A stretch of DNA of 64,000 bases, taken from NCBI RefSeq assembly GCF_018613795.1, contig NZ_JAGGPN010000020.1:23289-87288 (forward strand), written 5' to 3'. The translations under genes were made by a program, and so were the position numbers. This DNA is from Arthrobacter sp. ISL-65 (GTDB lineage: Bacteria; Actinomycetota; Actinomycetes; Actinomycetales; Micrococcaceae). Positions within the stretch are counted from its first letter, which is position 1. Every line of letters begins with the position of its first letter. Shown here piece after piece: positions 1 to 8,491 of the stretch. The notes below the pieces were generated by a model, which saw only the letters and a program-made list of their open reading frames with translations, ran no database searches and was not told the origin of the DNA.

Positions 1-645
1 TCGGCGGCGGGGACAGTGGTGCCCGTTCCCGTCACCGCGGTGTTGCCGAGGTTGACGTCGAGTGCGGCTGCCACGTCTGCGGCCGGAGTCGTGCTATCCG
101 TTCCCGTGGTGTTTCCGAGGTTTACGTCGACCAGGGCTGCTACGTCGGCGGCGGGAACCGTGGTGTCGGTTCCCGTGCCGGTGGTGTTTCCGAGGTTTAC
201 GTGGACCAGGGCTGCTACGTCGGCGGCGGGGACAGTGGTGTCGGTTCCCGTGCCGGTGGTGTTGCCGAGGTTGACGTCTGCGGCGGCTGCTACGTCGGCG
301 GCGGGAACAGTGGTGTCCGTTCCCGTCACTGCGGTGTTGCCGAGGTTTACGTCGACCACGGCGGTGGCGTCGGCTATGGGAGCAGCCGGGGTGGTACCCG
401 TCGTCGTGTTGCCGAGGTTTACGTCGACCACGGCGGTGGCGTCGGCTGCCGGAACAGTGGTGTCCGTTCCTGTCACTGCGGTGCTGCCGAGGTTGACGTC
501 TGCGGCGGCTGCTACGTTGGCTATGGGAACTGCAGTGTCCGTTCCGGGTGCTGCATTGCCGAGGTTTACGTCGACCAGGGCGGTGGCGTCAGCCGCAGGA
601 GCAGCCGTCCCAGTTCCCGTTCCGGTGCCACCAAGATTGACGTCG
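1..645 (-). repeat. Coding tandem repeat, period about 72-75 bp, 9 copies
   Basis: On the plus strand the block CCGAGGTTKACGTCG recurs at about 47, 115, 190, 265, 340, 412, 487, 559 and, diverged, 629. Spacing is always a multiple of three (72 or 75), so the repeats keep frame in the minus-strand gene and encode VDVNLGNT followed by a Thr/Gly-rich linker. Copies near the left edge resemble each other most, which suggests recent expansion at the C-terminal side. Confidence 0.85.
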
Positions 646-920
646 ACCAGGGAGGTGGCGGCCGGTGCCACGGCAGTGCTGCCGTTCGAAGTACCGGTGT
701 TGAGGTCGGCATTGACGCTGACCGCGGAAGAATTCGACGGCGCTGGGCCACCCAGCAGACCCAGCGACGTCGAAGCATTTAGGTCCGCCGAAGCGGCTTC
801 AGGCGCGATGTTGATAGCGCCTGTGGCAGTGGTATCCGCGCTCGCCGCGGTTGCGCCGAGGGCAAGTAGCCCGCCGGCAAAGAGGGTGCCTAATAGGCCC
901 CTGCGAACTGTCTGGTGCAT
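1..920 (-). CDS. Secreted repeat protein, 3' end outside the window
   Basis: The frame is open on the minus strand from an ATG at 918-920 to the left edge (306 codons seen, no stop). An AGGAG lies nine bases before the ATG. The first 29 residues form a signal peptide: basic MHQTVRRG, a hydrophobic GLLGTLFAGGLLALGATA stretch, then an ASA-D cleavage site. The mature part is rich in Ala, Thr, Val, Asn and Gly, lacks Cys, and consists of 24-25 residue repeats built round VDVNLGNT and TGTDTTVPAAD. It is probably exported to the cell surface or medium. I do not recognise a family and assign no function. The next gene upstream on the same strand encodes another secreted low-complexity protein, so the two may be co-expressed. 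The plus strand is also open here, but the signal peptide, ribosome site and protein repeats favour the minus strand. Confidence 0.8.
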   Translation of the reverse strand, partial: MHQTVRRGLLGTLFAGGLLALGATAASADTTATGAINIAPEAASADLNASTSLGLLGGPAPSNSSAVSVNADLNTGTSNGSTAVAPAATSLVDVNLGGTGTGTGTAAPAADATALVDVNLGNAAPGTDTAVPIANVAAAADVNLGSTAVTGTDTTVPAADATAVVDVNLGNTTTGTTPAAPIADATAVVDVNLGNTAVTGTDTTVPAADVAAAADVNLGNTTGTGTDTTVPAADVAALVHVNLGNTTGTGTDTTVPAADVAALVDVNLGNTTGTDSTTPAADVAAALDVNLGNTAVTGTGTTVPAA

Positions 921-1007
921 TGTGATGTCTCCTGAAAAGTTGTTGTCAGGTGCCCATGGCAACCTGATTGGCCGTGTGTCTGCCGCAGGGAGGCAGAAGG
1001 GGCCCAA

Positions 1008-2210
1008 CTAGTCAGGAGAGGAGCCGGGGTCGATGGCCACCGGCGAAGGAACATGCTGAAGGGGTCCGCTGACAGGGACAAAACCCATGAGCGGCAGGTA
1101 CTCAAAGAGGCTGTTCAGCCAGGCGGCCGAAGCGGAAGGGCCACCGGATGACGTGCCGCTTCCCGAGCCTGAGGCAGGAGCCGGAAGCAGCGCCTCCGGT
1201 GATGGCACGCGGTCTTCGCCGGATGGCGAGTCTCCGCCGGCAGGAACCTCTGGGGCGGACCCCGTGGGGTTGGCAGCTTTCGGCGCAACAGAGTGGCTGA
1301 AATGAGCGGGTGATCCGACGGCCGGGTGGACAGGCAGCGCGGACACCACAGAGGGCCCGGCGACGATGCCGAGCGAGGCCTCTGGACCTGTGGAAATTTG
1401 CCTCGCTTCGGCGAGGTCAACTGCGGGTAGCCGTTCTGGAACCGCGACAAGGCCCGCCACGACGTCCGTGACGGGCACAGTTATCGGTGTCGTCAGAGGA
1501 GGTGCCTGGGTGAGCACGTCAGTGACCGTCTCGACGGGAAGCTCAACAGGGCGAGTGTCAGTCACCGGGCTCACGACGTCGGTTACTGGTTCCACGACCT
1601 CGGCCACTGGCTTAACGGCCTCAGCCACCGGCTTCACGATAGTTTCGGCCGTGTCCGTCAGCGCTCCATCAGCAACGGAGGCTACGGGGCCGCTAACTCC
1701 AGCCATGGTGTCATCAGGAAGCGCCTCGCCCAGAGGCAGTCCGCCGAGTGCGGCATCAACGGGCTCCAGAATGTCCGCCGCAACCGGCGCAACGACGGGG
1801 ACAGGGGGCGCTGGCGTGGAAGGAACGGGAGTCACAGGTGGAGGCGCAACAACCGGAGGCTGTTCGGCCGGCGCCGGCCCAGCCGCAGCCGGCAATGATG
1901 CCGGGAGGGCTGCCGGATCGATGGCCGGAAGCGGCAGGGGAGCTACAGCCGGTGTGGGCTGAGCAACCGCGCCGGCTTCATGTGCTTTCGCGGAGATCAG
2001 CGCGCCAACGCTTTCCGCCACGCTGTCCGTACTGCCTTTGGCGGACGAGACAGCCGAGGAAATGCTGCCGGCCAGCAGATCAGGTCCGTCTGAATTGTCG
2101 GCGTCGGCGGCCGGGGCGGATACCGCCAGCCAGGCCACAGCAGCGGCGCCGGCCAAAAGAACCGGGCGCAAAGGGCGCAGCGCAGACCACGACAAAGCCG
2201 CAATGGTCAT
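1008..2210 (-). CDS. Secreted Pro/Ala/Val-rich protein
   Basis: About 400 residues. The ATG at 2208-2210 follows a GGGGGTGG ribosome site; a GTG nine bases earlier is the alternative. The N-terminus is a clear signal peptide (LRPVLLAGAAAVAWLAVSAPAADA). Then comes a Ser-rich segment with possible helices, a long Pro/Val/Ala-rich region with degenerate PVxEVVxPVTD-like repeats around residues 185-240, and a Gly/Ser-rich stretch. The last 40 residues are less biased (SLFEYLPLMGFVPVSG). There is no LPxTG motif and no clear membrane anchor. It is 87 bp upstream of the secreted repeat gene on the same strand. It looks like a cell-envelope or extracellular protein, but the family is not recognised. 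Confidence 0.7.
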   Translation of the reverse strand: MTIAALSWSALRPLRPVLLAGAAAVAWLAVSAPAADADNSDGPDLLAGSISSAVSSAKGSTDSVAESVGALISAKAHEAGAVAQPTPAVAPLPLPAIDPAALPASLPAAAGPAPAEQPPVVAPPPVTPVPSTPAPPVPVVAPVAADILEPVDAALGGLPLGEALPDDTMAGVSGPVASVADGALTDTAETIVKPVAEAVKPVAEVVEPVTDVVSPVTDTRPVELPVETVTDVLTQAPPLTTPITVPVTDVVAGLVAVPERLPAVDLAEARQISTGPEASLGIVAGPSVVSALPVHPAVGSPAHFSHSVAPKAANPTGSAPEVPAGGDSPSGEDRVPSPEALLPAPASGSGSGTSSGGPSASAAWLNSLFEYLPLMGFVPVSGPLQHVPSPVAIDPGSSPD

Positions 2211-2338
2211 GCTTACCACCCCCAGAGCTCACCGAGTGAATCGACGATCGACTACAGCCTAAGCCTGCCCCAAAGTGAGAGTCCAGACCCGGGACAACAA
2301 TAATCCTTTCGATTCGATGAAGGGGCCGGAAAGGCTCC

Positions 2339-3409
2339 TCAATGGGCATCATTCGGATACGCGACACCGAGCTGGGCGCGCACGCCGTCGAACAGCCGCA
2401 TCGTGTTGAGGGAGTCTTCCAGTGGCATGACCGGACTCTCGGTGAGGCCCTGCTGGACGCACCGGGTTACCTCACGAAGCTCGTACGTATAACCCCGCCC
2501 CGTCACCTCGAAGTGTTCCGTCCGGGGTGTCTCCTGCCCGATCCCCACCACCAGCTTTTTGGGGTTGTTGATCGAGCCGAGTGTCTGCAGGTACCCGAGG
2601 CTGCCCGCAATCGTTGCGGCGCGCGGGCCGTGGGCGAGCAGGGACGAGGTGAGCTGTGCCTGCGCGCCGTGGTGGTAACCCAGCGTAAGCGCATTCTGGG
2701 CGTCCACGCCGTCGTCGTTCAAAGTGCCCATGGCACTGACCGTCTGCGGGAAACCCAAGGTCCCGAGGGCCCACAGCAGCGGGTAGACGGTGATGTCCAG
2801 AAGCGCGCCGCCGCCGTCCTGGACGGCCCAGAGCCTGGCGGTGGGAGAGTAGGGCGCCGGGAAGCCAAGGTCCGCAGTGACCCACTGGACGGTTCCGAGT
2901 TCACCGGAATGCGCGATCTCGAAGGCCCTCTGCATGCTGGGCAGGAAGCGGCTCCACACGGCTTCCATCAGGAACAGCTTCTTTTCGCGGGCCACGTCGA
3001 TAAGCTCGGCAGCCTCACGGGCGTTGATGGTGAACGCCTTTTCGCAGAGCACATGCTTGCCTGCCCGAAGCGCAGCCAGCACCACCCGGTGGTGCTGAGC
3101 GTGCGGCGTGGCCACGTAGACCACATCCACAGAGTCGTCGGCGAGGAGCCGTTCATAGCCGTGCTGTCCGCCGTCGTCCCCGTACCCCACGGCAAAGCCG
3201 AACTCGCCTGCAAATGCGTCTGCGGTGTGCTGGGCACGTGAGCTGACGGCGTACAGTTCCGCGTCCTCCAGAAGCGCCAGGTCCCGCGACACCAGGGAAG
3301 CGATCCGGCCGGTGGCAATGACACCCCAGCGCAGCCGGCGGCCCGTGGCGGCAAGGGGATCCTGGTTGGACTGGCTGAAGAGCCACGGCTTGGCGATCGG
3401 TGACGTCAT
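2339..3409 (-). CDS. Gfo/Idh/MocA family oxidoreductase
   Basis: 356 residues, normal for the family. It should be a cytosolic NAD(P)-dependent dehydrogenase acting on a sugar, inositol or diol. The Rossmann fold begins at residue 27 with RWGVIATGRIA. The catalytic EKP-type motif appears as CEKAFT at about 122-127, and the C-terminal alpha/beta domain follows. The closest relatives I can place are the dimeric dihydrodiol dehydrogenase-like members, but the substrate cannot be read from sequence. A GAGAGGA ribosome site precedes the ATG. The gene stands alone between the secreted-protein genes and a stretch of 32-bp repeats. Confidence 0.85.
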   Translation of the reverse strand: MTSPIAKPWLFSQSNQDPLAATGRRLRWGVIATGRIASLVSRDLALLEDAELYAVSSRAQHTADAFAGEFGFAVGYGDDGGQHGYERLLADDSVDVVYVATPHAQHHRVVLAALRAGKHVLCEKAFTINAREAAELIDVAREKKLFLMEAVWSRFLPSMQRAFEIAHSGELGTVQWVTADLGFPAPYSPTARLWAVQDGGGALLDITVYPLLWALGTLGFPQTVSAMGTLNDDGVDAQNALTLGYHHGAQAQLTSSLLAHGPRAATIAGSLGYLQTLGSINNPKKLVVGIGQETPRTEHFEVTGRGYTYELREVTRCVQQGLTESPVMPLEDSLNTMRLFDGVRAQLGVAYPNDAH

Positions 3410-3443
3410 GACGCCATCCTCTCACCCGGGTGGGGGAGCGTTC

Positions 3444-3571
3444 GGTCAAAACCGGCAGGAAGTGAGGAAGGGTCGGGTCAAAACCTGCGAAAGGTGAGGA
3501 AGGATCGGGTCGGAACCTGCGAAAGGTGAGGAAGGATACGGTCGAAACCTGCGAAAGGTGAGGGAGGGTGT
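3444..3571. repeat. Intergenic tandem repeat, four units of 32 bp
   Basis: Units start at 3444, 3476, 3508 and 3540. Each begins GGTCRRAACC and contains CTGCGAAAGGTGAGGAAGG with a few substitutions; the first unit is the most diverged. The array fills most of the 229-bp gap between the oxidoreductase start and the ABC ATPase stop. It has no spacers of unique sequence and is not a CRISPR array. Confidence 0.85.
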
Positions 3572-3638
3572 TGGGCCCGCCCGCCCCCACCTTTCCGTCC
3601 CTTCTACGACGCCCTAGCTACGGCGCAGCCGCGTCGAC

Positions 3639-4346
3639 CTAGACTGCCGCCGGCTCCGCAGCGCGGCCGCGGACGGGTTCCTCCGCCAGCCTGCCCTGCT
3701 GCAGCCGGAACCGGCGGTCCGTCTTGTTGGCGAGCGTGCGGTCGTGCGTGACCACGAGGATGGTGGTGTTGTGGTCGCGGCTGAGGGAGCTGAGCAGTTC
3801 GATGATGTGCTCGCCCGTCTGTTCATCAAGGTTGCCCGTGGGCTCGTCGGCGAGGATCAGCTTGGGTTCGTTGGCGAGGGCCCGGGCAATCGCCACGCGC
3901 TGCTGTTCACCGCCGGAGAGCCGGTTGATGCGGCGGCCGTGCTTGTCCGGATCGAGCTGCACCTGCTCCAGCAGTGCCCGTGCCCGCTCTGCCCGAGTCG
4001 CCTTCCGCACCCCGGCGAACTCCATGGGCAGCATGACGTTGTCCAGCGCGGACAGGTTGGGCACCAGGTTGAACTGCTGGAACACGAACCCGATGTCCCG
4101 GCGTCGGTATTCGGTCAGCTTGCCGTCCGGCATGCCCGCCAGGCTCACGCCGTTGACGACGACGTCTCCGCTGGTGGGCTTGTCCAGCGCGCCCAGGAGG
4201 GACAAGAGAGTGCTCTTGCCGCTGCCGCTCTTGCCCACGATGGACGCCAGCGTGCCCTGCTCCAGCTCGAAGCTGACGCCGTTGACCGGCTTGATGGTGC
4301 GGTCGCCGGACTTGAACGTGCGGACCAGATCCTTGACTTCAATCAT
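3639..4346 (-). CDS. ABC transporter ATP-binding protein, MacB/LolD type
   Basis: 235 residues, one nucleotide-binding domain. Walker A is GKSGSGKS at about 38-45, the Q-loop lies in FVFQQFNLVP, the signature is LSGGEQQR, Walker B is LILADEP, and the switch histidine is in VVTHD. The motif EPTGNLDEQT is typical of the LolD/MacB/FtsE group, which powers mechanotransmission rather than import of small solutes. It lies directly downstream of the FtsX-domain permease (2-bp gap), so the two form a transporter, probably exporting a peptide, lipid or drug. Confidence 0.9.
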   Translation of the reverse strand: MIEVKDLVRTFKSGDRTIKPVNGVSFELEQGTLASIVGKSGSGKSTLLSLLGALDKPTSGDVVVNGVSLAGMPDGKLTEYRRRDIGFVFQQFNLVPNLSALDNVMLPMEFAGVRKATRAERARALLEQVQLDPDKHGRRINRLSGGEQQRVAIARALANEPKLILADEPTGNLDEQTGEHIIELLSSLSRDHNTTILVVTHDRTLANKTDRRFRLQQGRLAEEPVRGRAAEPAAV

Positions 4347-4348
4347 GG

Positions 4349-5815
4349 CTATTCTCCTCGGAGGACTTCGATGGGGCGGATGCGGGCGGTGAGCAGGGCC
4401 GGAACCAGCGCGCCGATGATGGCGACGCCGAACACTGCCGCGATGCCGGCGGCAAGGATGCCGGGGGACACGCTGGCGGTCACGGAGGTGAGCAGCTGGG
4501 AGGCGCCGCCGAACGGTCCGCCCTGTCCGCCGGGGAATCCGTCGGCCGCCCCGGCGAACCCGCCGCCGCGCTGGCCGGCGGGGGCCGCCGTCGTGCTGGT
4601 GCTGGAGCTGACCAGTGCGGAGGCGATGCCGCCGCTGGCGAAGGAGGCGATGACGGCGCCCACCACGCTGCCGAGGGCCACCAGGACCAGTGCCTCGAGC
4701 ACGAACTGCAGGCCGATGGTTCGGTTCGGTGCGCCGATGGCCTTCAGAACGCCGATTTCGCGGCGGCGCTCGCGGACCAGCATGACCATGATCAGCAGGA
4801 TGATCAGCCCCGCCGTGCCGAGGGCCGCAATGAACGCCACCATGGAGATGTTCTTGACGCTGTCCAGCGACGTGACGGCGGTTTCGAGGTTGCGCTGGCC
4901 CTGCGTGACGTCTGCCTTGTCGGTGCCGAGGGCGTTCTGCAGTGCCGTCTTGGCGGTGTCGACGTTCTCCATGCTGTCCACCGTGACGATCATCGTGGAC
5001 AGTTCGCCCGGCAGCTCGGCCAGGGTCTGGGCGGTGGGGAGCGTGACGTAGAGGGCGTTGTTGCCGAACGTGGTGCCGGCGTCGAACATGCCGGCGACGG
5101 TGAAGGTCTTGCTGTTGATCGTGAAGGTGGAGCCGACCTTGAGGTTGTTCTTTTCAGCAAGGGTGGTGCCCAGCAGCGCCTTGGTGGACTCCGCTGTGTA
5201 GTCGCCCAGGCCGGTGCCCGAAGTCAGGACGAGTGCCTTGCCGGTGCTGTCCACCACTGCGCCGGTTCCGGTCGCGGTGATGGGGAGGGACCTCGCCGGC
5301 TGGGTGGTCCCGGTGGTTCCCGTGGTTCCGGTACTTCCCGTGGTTCCGGTTGTTCCGGAGCTGTCCTGGTTGCGCGCGCCCAGCGTTCCGGCGTCGACTG
5401 CCGCGGTGAGGCTGGTGGTCAGCGTGGTGGTGGTCTGGCCGCCGGGGCCGCCCTGCCCGCCGCCCGGGCCGGCCAAGGTCCCGGCTGCCGTCTGTGCCGC
5501 GGCCTCGGTCGCGTTGCGCAGCCTGAGCGCCTTGGTTCCGACGACGGCGGTCACGTTCGGGACGTCCGCCGCCGTGGCCGCCTGCTCAGCGGTGAGCGGC
5601 TCGCCGCCGCCTTCGAAGCCCTGGACGCCAGCCGGGTTCACCGTCAGCACGGTCCCCACCGAAGCGTTCAGCTCCTGGACTTTGGCGCCGACGGCCTGGT
5701 TGGCCACCAGCATGGCCAAAGCCAGGCCAATGGCGACCGCCAGTACGGCCACAACCGCCGCTGTTCGGACCTTGTTTCTAAACGCATTGCCTACACTTCG
5801 GGCGAGGACGCTCAC
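4349..5815 (-). CDS. ABC transporter permease, FtsX/MacB family
   Basis: 488 residues from the GTG at 5813-5815, chosen because AAGGAG sits just upstream (spacing four) and the protein then starts MSVLARSVGNAFRNKVRT, a normal short cytoplasmic N-terminus. The frame stays open to 5938, but that would add 41 unusual residues. Architecture: one N-terminal membrane helix (AAVVAVLAVAIGLALAMLV), a large extracellular MacB periplasmic-core-like domain with a Gly/Thr-rich insert (repeated GTTGTTG motifs), then three C-terminal helices of an FtsX domain including RERRREIGVLKAIGA. It is translated just ahead of its ATPase. The substrate is unknown. Confidence 0.85.
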   Translation of the reverse strand: MSVLARSVGNAFRNKVRTAAVVAVLAVAIGLALAMLVANQAVGAKVQELNASVGTVLTVNPAGVQGFEGGGEPLTAEQAATAADVPNVTAVVGTKALRLRNATEAAAQTAAGTLAGPGGGQGGPGGQTTTTLTTSLTAAVDAGTLGARNQDSSGTTGTTGSTGTTGTTGTTQPARSLPITATGTGAVVDSTGKALVLTSGTGLGDYTAESTKALLGTTLAEKNNLKVGSTFTINSKTFTVAGMFDAGTTFGNNALYVTLPTAQTLAELPGELSTMIVTVDSMENVDTAKTALQNALGTDKADVTQGQRNLETAVTSLDSVKNISMVAFIAALGTAGLIILLIMVMLVRERRREIGVLKAIGAPNRTIGLQFVLEALVLVALGSVVGAVIASFASGGIASALVSSSTSTTAAPAGQRGGGFAGAADGFPGGQGGPFGGASQLLTSVTASVSPGILAAGIAAVFGVAIIGALVPALLTARIRPIEVLRGE

Positions 5816-5942
5816 TGCACTCCTTGGGATCACATGCCGGGGATTGGTCGGCTTCGGATCCCACACTGGTGCCCGCTGCTGTGCGCGAAACGGGCCGAAC
5901 CTATGTTTGCGCTGTGAAGTGACACCCGGGCGCGGCAACGCA

Positions 5943-5994
5943 AGAGCCCCGGCCCTCCCTGTGAACTGGTCACTTGCGGGGGAGCCGGGGCTCT
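5943..5994 (-). terminator. Likely terminator after the sugar transporter operon
   Basis: AGAGCCCCGGC at 5943-5953 pairs perfectly with GCCGGGGCTCT at 5984-5994, leaving a 30-base apical part. It starts 22 bp past the chvE stop on the minus strand. There is no strong T tract, as is common for actinobacterial terminators. Confidence 0.6.
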
Positions 5995-6015
5995 GTGGCG
6001 ACAGCGTCTGCGGTG

Positions 6016-7128
6016 TTACTTGGTGATCGGGCCGAGAACCGGATCGTCCACGTAGGCCGTCTTGACGTTTTCCTTGGTCACGATGACTGGCTCCAGCAGG
6101 TAGGCCGGAACGGTCTTGACCTTGTTGTTGTAGGACTTGTCATCGTTGATCTCAGGCGTCTTGCCGGCCTGGATGTCCTTGACCATGACGATCGAGTGCT
6201 CAACGAGCTTGCGGGTGTCCTTGTTGATGGTGGAGTACTGCTCGCCGGCCATGATGGACTTGACCGACTCAACCTCGGAGTCCTGCCCGGTGACCACCGG
6301 AAGCGGCTTGCCGGCAGCCTTGACGGCGGTCAGCACTGCGCGGGCCAGGGTGTCGTTCGGAGACAGGACACCGTCCAGCGACGCGGAGGCGTAGCTGCCG
6401 GTCAGGAGCGTATCCGCACGGCGCTGGGCGTTCTCGGCCTTCCAGCCCTGGGTGACAGCCTGCCCGAAGGACTTCTGTCCGGAGAGGACCTTCAGGGTGC
6501 CGTCGTCGATCTTCGGCTGCAGGACGCTCATGGCGCCATCGAAGAAGACCTTTGCGTTGGCGTCGTCAGGGGAACCGGCAAAGAGTTCGACGTTGTACGG
6601 GCCCTGCGGCTTCTTGGCCTTCATGCCGTCCAGCAGCGCCTTGCCCTGCAGCTCGCCCACCTTGAAGTTGTCGTAGGCCACGTAGTAGTCCACGTTCTCG
6701 GTGTTCAGCAGCAGGCGGTCGTAGGCGATGATGGTGGCGCCGGCGTCCTTGGCCTGCTTCAGCTGGGTGCCCAGCTGGGCGCCGTCGATTGCGCCCACGA
6801 TGATGACCTTGGCGCCCTTGGTGATCATGGCGCTGATCTGGTTCTGCTGCTCCGAGACGCCGCCGTTGGCGAACTGGACGTCCGCCTTGAAGCCCGCCCC
6901 CTTGAGGCCGTCATTGAACAGCTTCTCCGCGAGGACCCAGTTCTCGCTGGTCTTCTGGGGAAGTGCGACGCCGATCGAGGAGCCCTTGGGGAAGGCCTCG
7001 CCGCCAGCGGTTCCGCCGCCCGTTGTGCCGGTATCGGAACGGCCGCAGGCTGTCAGCGCCAGTGCCGCAATGGCAGCGATTGCTGCCGCCTTTCCTGCTT
7101 TACCAATCATTCGCATTGCTTGGTTCAC
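6016..7128 (-). CDS. chvE: Multiple-monosaccharide ABC transporter substrate-binding lipoprotein, ChvE-like
   Basis: 370 residues. The signal peptide ends in lipobox ALTAC with the acylated cysteine at residue 28, followed by a Gly/Thr linker. The mature part is a type I periplasmic-binding fold of the ribose/xylose/ChvE class (SIGVALPQKTSENWVL, VDYYVAYDN, VLSPNDTLA, VVTGQDSEV). In relatives this protein delivers aldoses such as glucose, galactose, xylose and arabinose to the permease. It is the last gene of a three-gene operon, after mmsA and mmsB, with a terminator behind it. The exact sugar is not predictable. Annotation as xylose-binding XylF-like is the main alternative. Confidence 0.9.
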   Translation of the reverse strand: MNQAMRMIGKAGKAAAIAAIAALALTACGRSDTGTTGGGTAGGEAFPKGSSIGVALPQKTSENWVLAEKLFNDGLKGAGFKADVQFANGGVSEQQNQISAMITKGAKVIIVGAIDGAQLGTQLKQAKDAGATIIAYDRLLLNTENVDYYVAYDNFKVGELQGKALLDGMKAKKPQGPYNVELFAGSPDDANAKVFFDGAMSVLQPKIDDGTLKVLSGQKSFGQAVTQGWKAENAQRRADTLLTGSYASASLDGVLSPNDTLARAVLTAVKAAGKPLPVVTGQDSEVESVKSIMAGEQYSTINKDTRKLVEHSIVMVKDIQAGKTPEINDDKSYNNKVKTVPAYLLEPVIVTKENVKTAYVDDPVLGPITK

Positions 7129-7169
7129 TTTCTTTAGGGGTGGGACATGCTTCCGGGGAGCGGCAGGGC

Positions 7170-8447
7170 TCAGGCTTCCCGGGAGATGGTTTCTTTCGTG
7201 GAAGTAACTTCGTCAGGCTGGAGCGGGGTGCCGCCGCTGGGGCGGTTGAAGCTCTGCGTCAGCATGCCGATGATGGAGCGCTTGCCCTGGCTCTTGTTGT
7301 AGACGTCGAACGCGACGGCGATCAGCAGGACGAGGCCCTTGATGATCTGGGTCAGGTCGGCGCCGACGCCGAGGAGCTGCAGCCCGTTGTTCAGCACGGC
7401 CATGACCAGGCCACCGACGATCGAGCCGATCACGGTGCCCACGCCGCCGGTCACCGCTGCGCCGCCAATGAACACAGCTGCGATGGCGTCCAGTTCCCAG
7501 CCCACGCCGTCGAACGGTCCGGAGGCCGTGGAACGGCCCACGAAGATCATGCCGGCGAGGCCGGCCAGGATGGCCATGTTCATCATGACCAGGAAGTTAA
7601 CCTTCTTGGACTGCACGCCGGAAAGCTCGGCCGCGTGCCGGTTACCGCCCACCGCGTAGACGTGGCGGCCGACGACCGTCTTGGCGGAGATGAAGCCGTA
7701 GATAAGAACCAGGATGGCAAGGATGAGGCCGGGGATCGGGAACGAGGTTCCCGGCCGGCCGGTGGCGAACAGGTACGTGGCGTACAGGATGGCGCCGCAG
7801 ACCAGCACGAGCTTGGTGACGACGACCCAGCCCTCGGGGACCTCGGCGCCGAGGGCCTTGGCAGTGCGGCGGGCGCGGAGTTCACTGAAGATCACGAACG
7901 CGACGCCCAGCAGGCCGAGCAGCAGGGTGAGGTTGTTGAAGCCGGTGTTCGGGCCCACCTCGGGAAGGTAGCCGGAACCGATGTACTGGAAATCGGCGGG
8001 AACGGGGATGGTGTTGGACTTTCCGACGAACTGGTTGAAGCCGCGGAACAGCAGCATGCCGGCCAGCGTCACGATGAAGGCTGGAATCCCCACATAGGCC
8101 GTCCAGAACCCTTGCCAGGCGCCGATCAGGGCTCCCAGCGCGAGTCCGAGCAGAATGCCCAGATACCAGGGGATGCCCCAGTCCCTGATGGCCAGGGCCA
8201 CTGTGACGCCGACAAATGCCGCCACGGAGCCGACCGACAGGTCGATGTGGCCGGCGATGATCACCAGCACCATGCCGATGGCCAGGATCAGGATGTAGGA
8301 GTTGCCATTGAAGAGGTTGATGACGTTGCCCGGGGTGAGCGTGCGGCCTTCGGTGGCGATTTGGAAGAAAACGATCAGTGCAACCAGGGCGAAGATCATG
8401 CCGAATTGGCGGGTGTTGCCGCCAAAGAGCTTCTTGAGCGCGTTCAT
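7170..8447 (-). CDS. mmsB: Multiple-monosaccharide ABC transporter permease, MmsB/GguB-like
   Basis: 425 residues with about ten membrane helices, of the BPD_transp_2 (RbsC/XylH/GguB) family. The loop GHIDLSVGSVAAFVG near residue 67, which carries the conserved GxxDLSxGS motif, and the C-terminal GGxxxxGGxGTxxGxxxG pattern (GGAAVTGGVGTVIGSIVGG) identify the family. The length matches the longer MmsB/GguB branch rather than the 320-residue RbsC type. It sits between mmsA (44-bp gap) and chvE (41-bp gap). Confidence 0.9.
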   Translation of the reverse strand: MNALKKLFGGNTRQFGMIFALVALIVFFQIATEGRTLTPGNVINLFNGNSYILILAIGMVLVIIAGHIDLSVGSVAAFVGVTVALAIRDWGIPWYLGILLGLALGALIGAWQGFWTAYVGIPAFIVTLAGMLLFRGFNQFVGKSNTIPVPADFQYIGSGYLPEVGPNTGFNNLTLLLGLLGVAFVIFSELRARRTAKALGAEVPEGWVVVTKLVLVCGAILYATYLFATGRPGTSFPIPGLILAILVLIYGFISAKTVVGRHVYAVGGNRHAAELSGVQSKKVNFLVMMNMAILAGLAGMIFVGRSTASGPFDGVGWELDAIAAVFIGGAAVTGGVGTVIGSIVGGLVMAVLNNGLQLLGVGADLTQIIKGLVLLIAVAFDVYNKSQGKRSIIGMLTQSFNRPSGGTPLQPDEVTSTKETISREA

Positions 8448-8491
8448 TGTGTCAGTCCTTGTTCTGGAAGGTTCTGGAGGATTCCAGAGGG

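Noticed and set aside
16..1011. Long plus-strand open frame over the repeat region, Val/Pro/Thr-rich
   Set aside because: It is the antisense of the minus-strand repeat gene. The minus strand has a signal peptide, a ribosome site and natural codon use; the plus strand has no recognisable start region.
3444..3571. CRISPR-like array
   Set aside because: The 32-bp units are contiguous with no spacers, and no cas genes are in the window.
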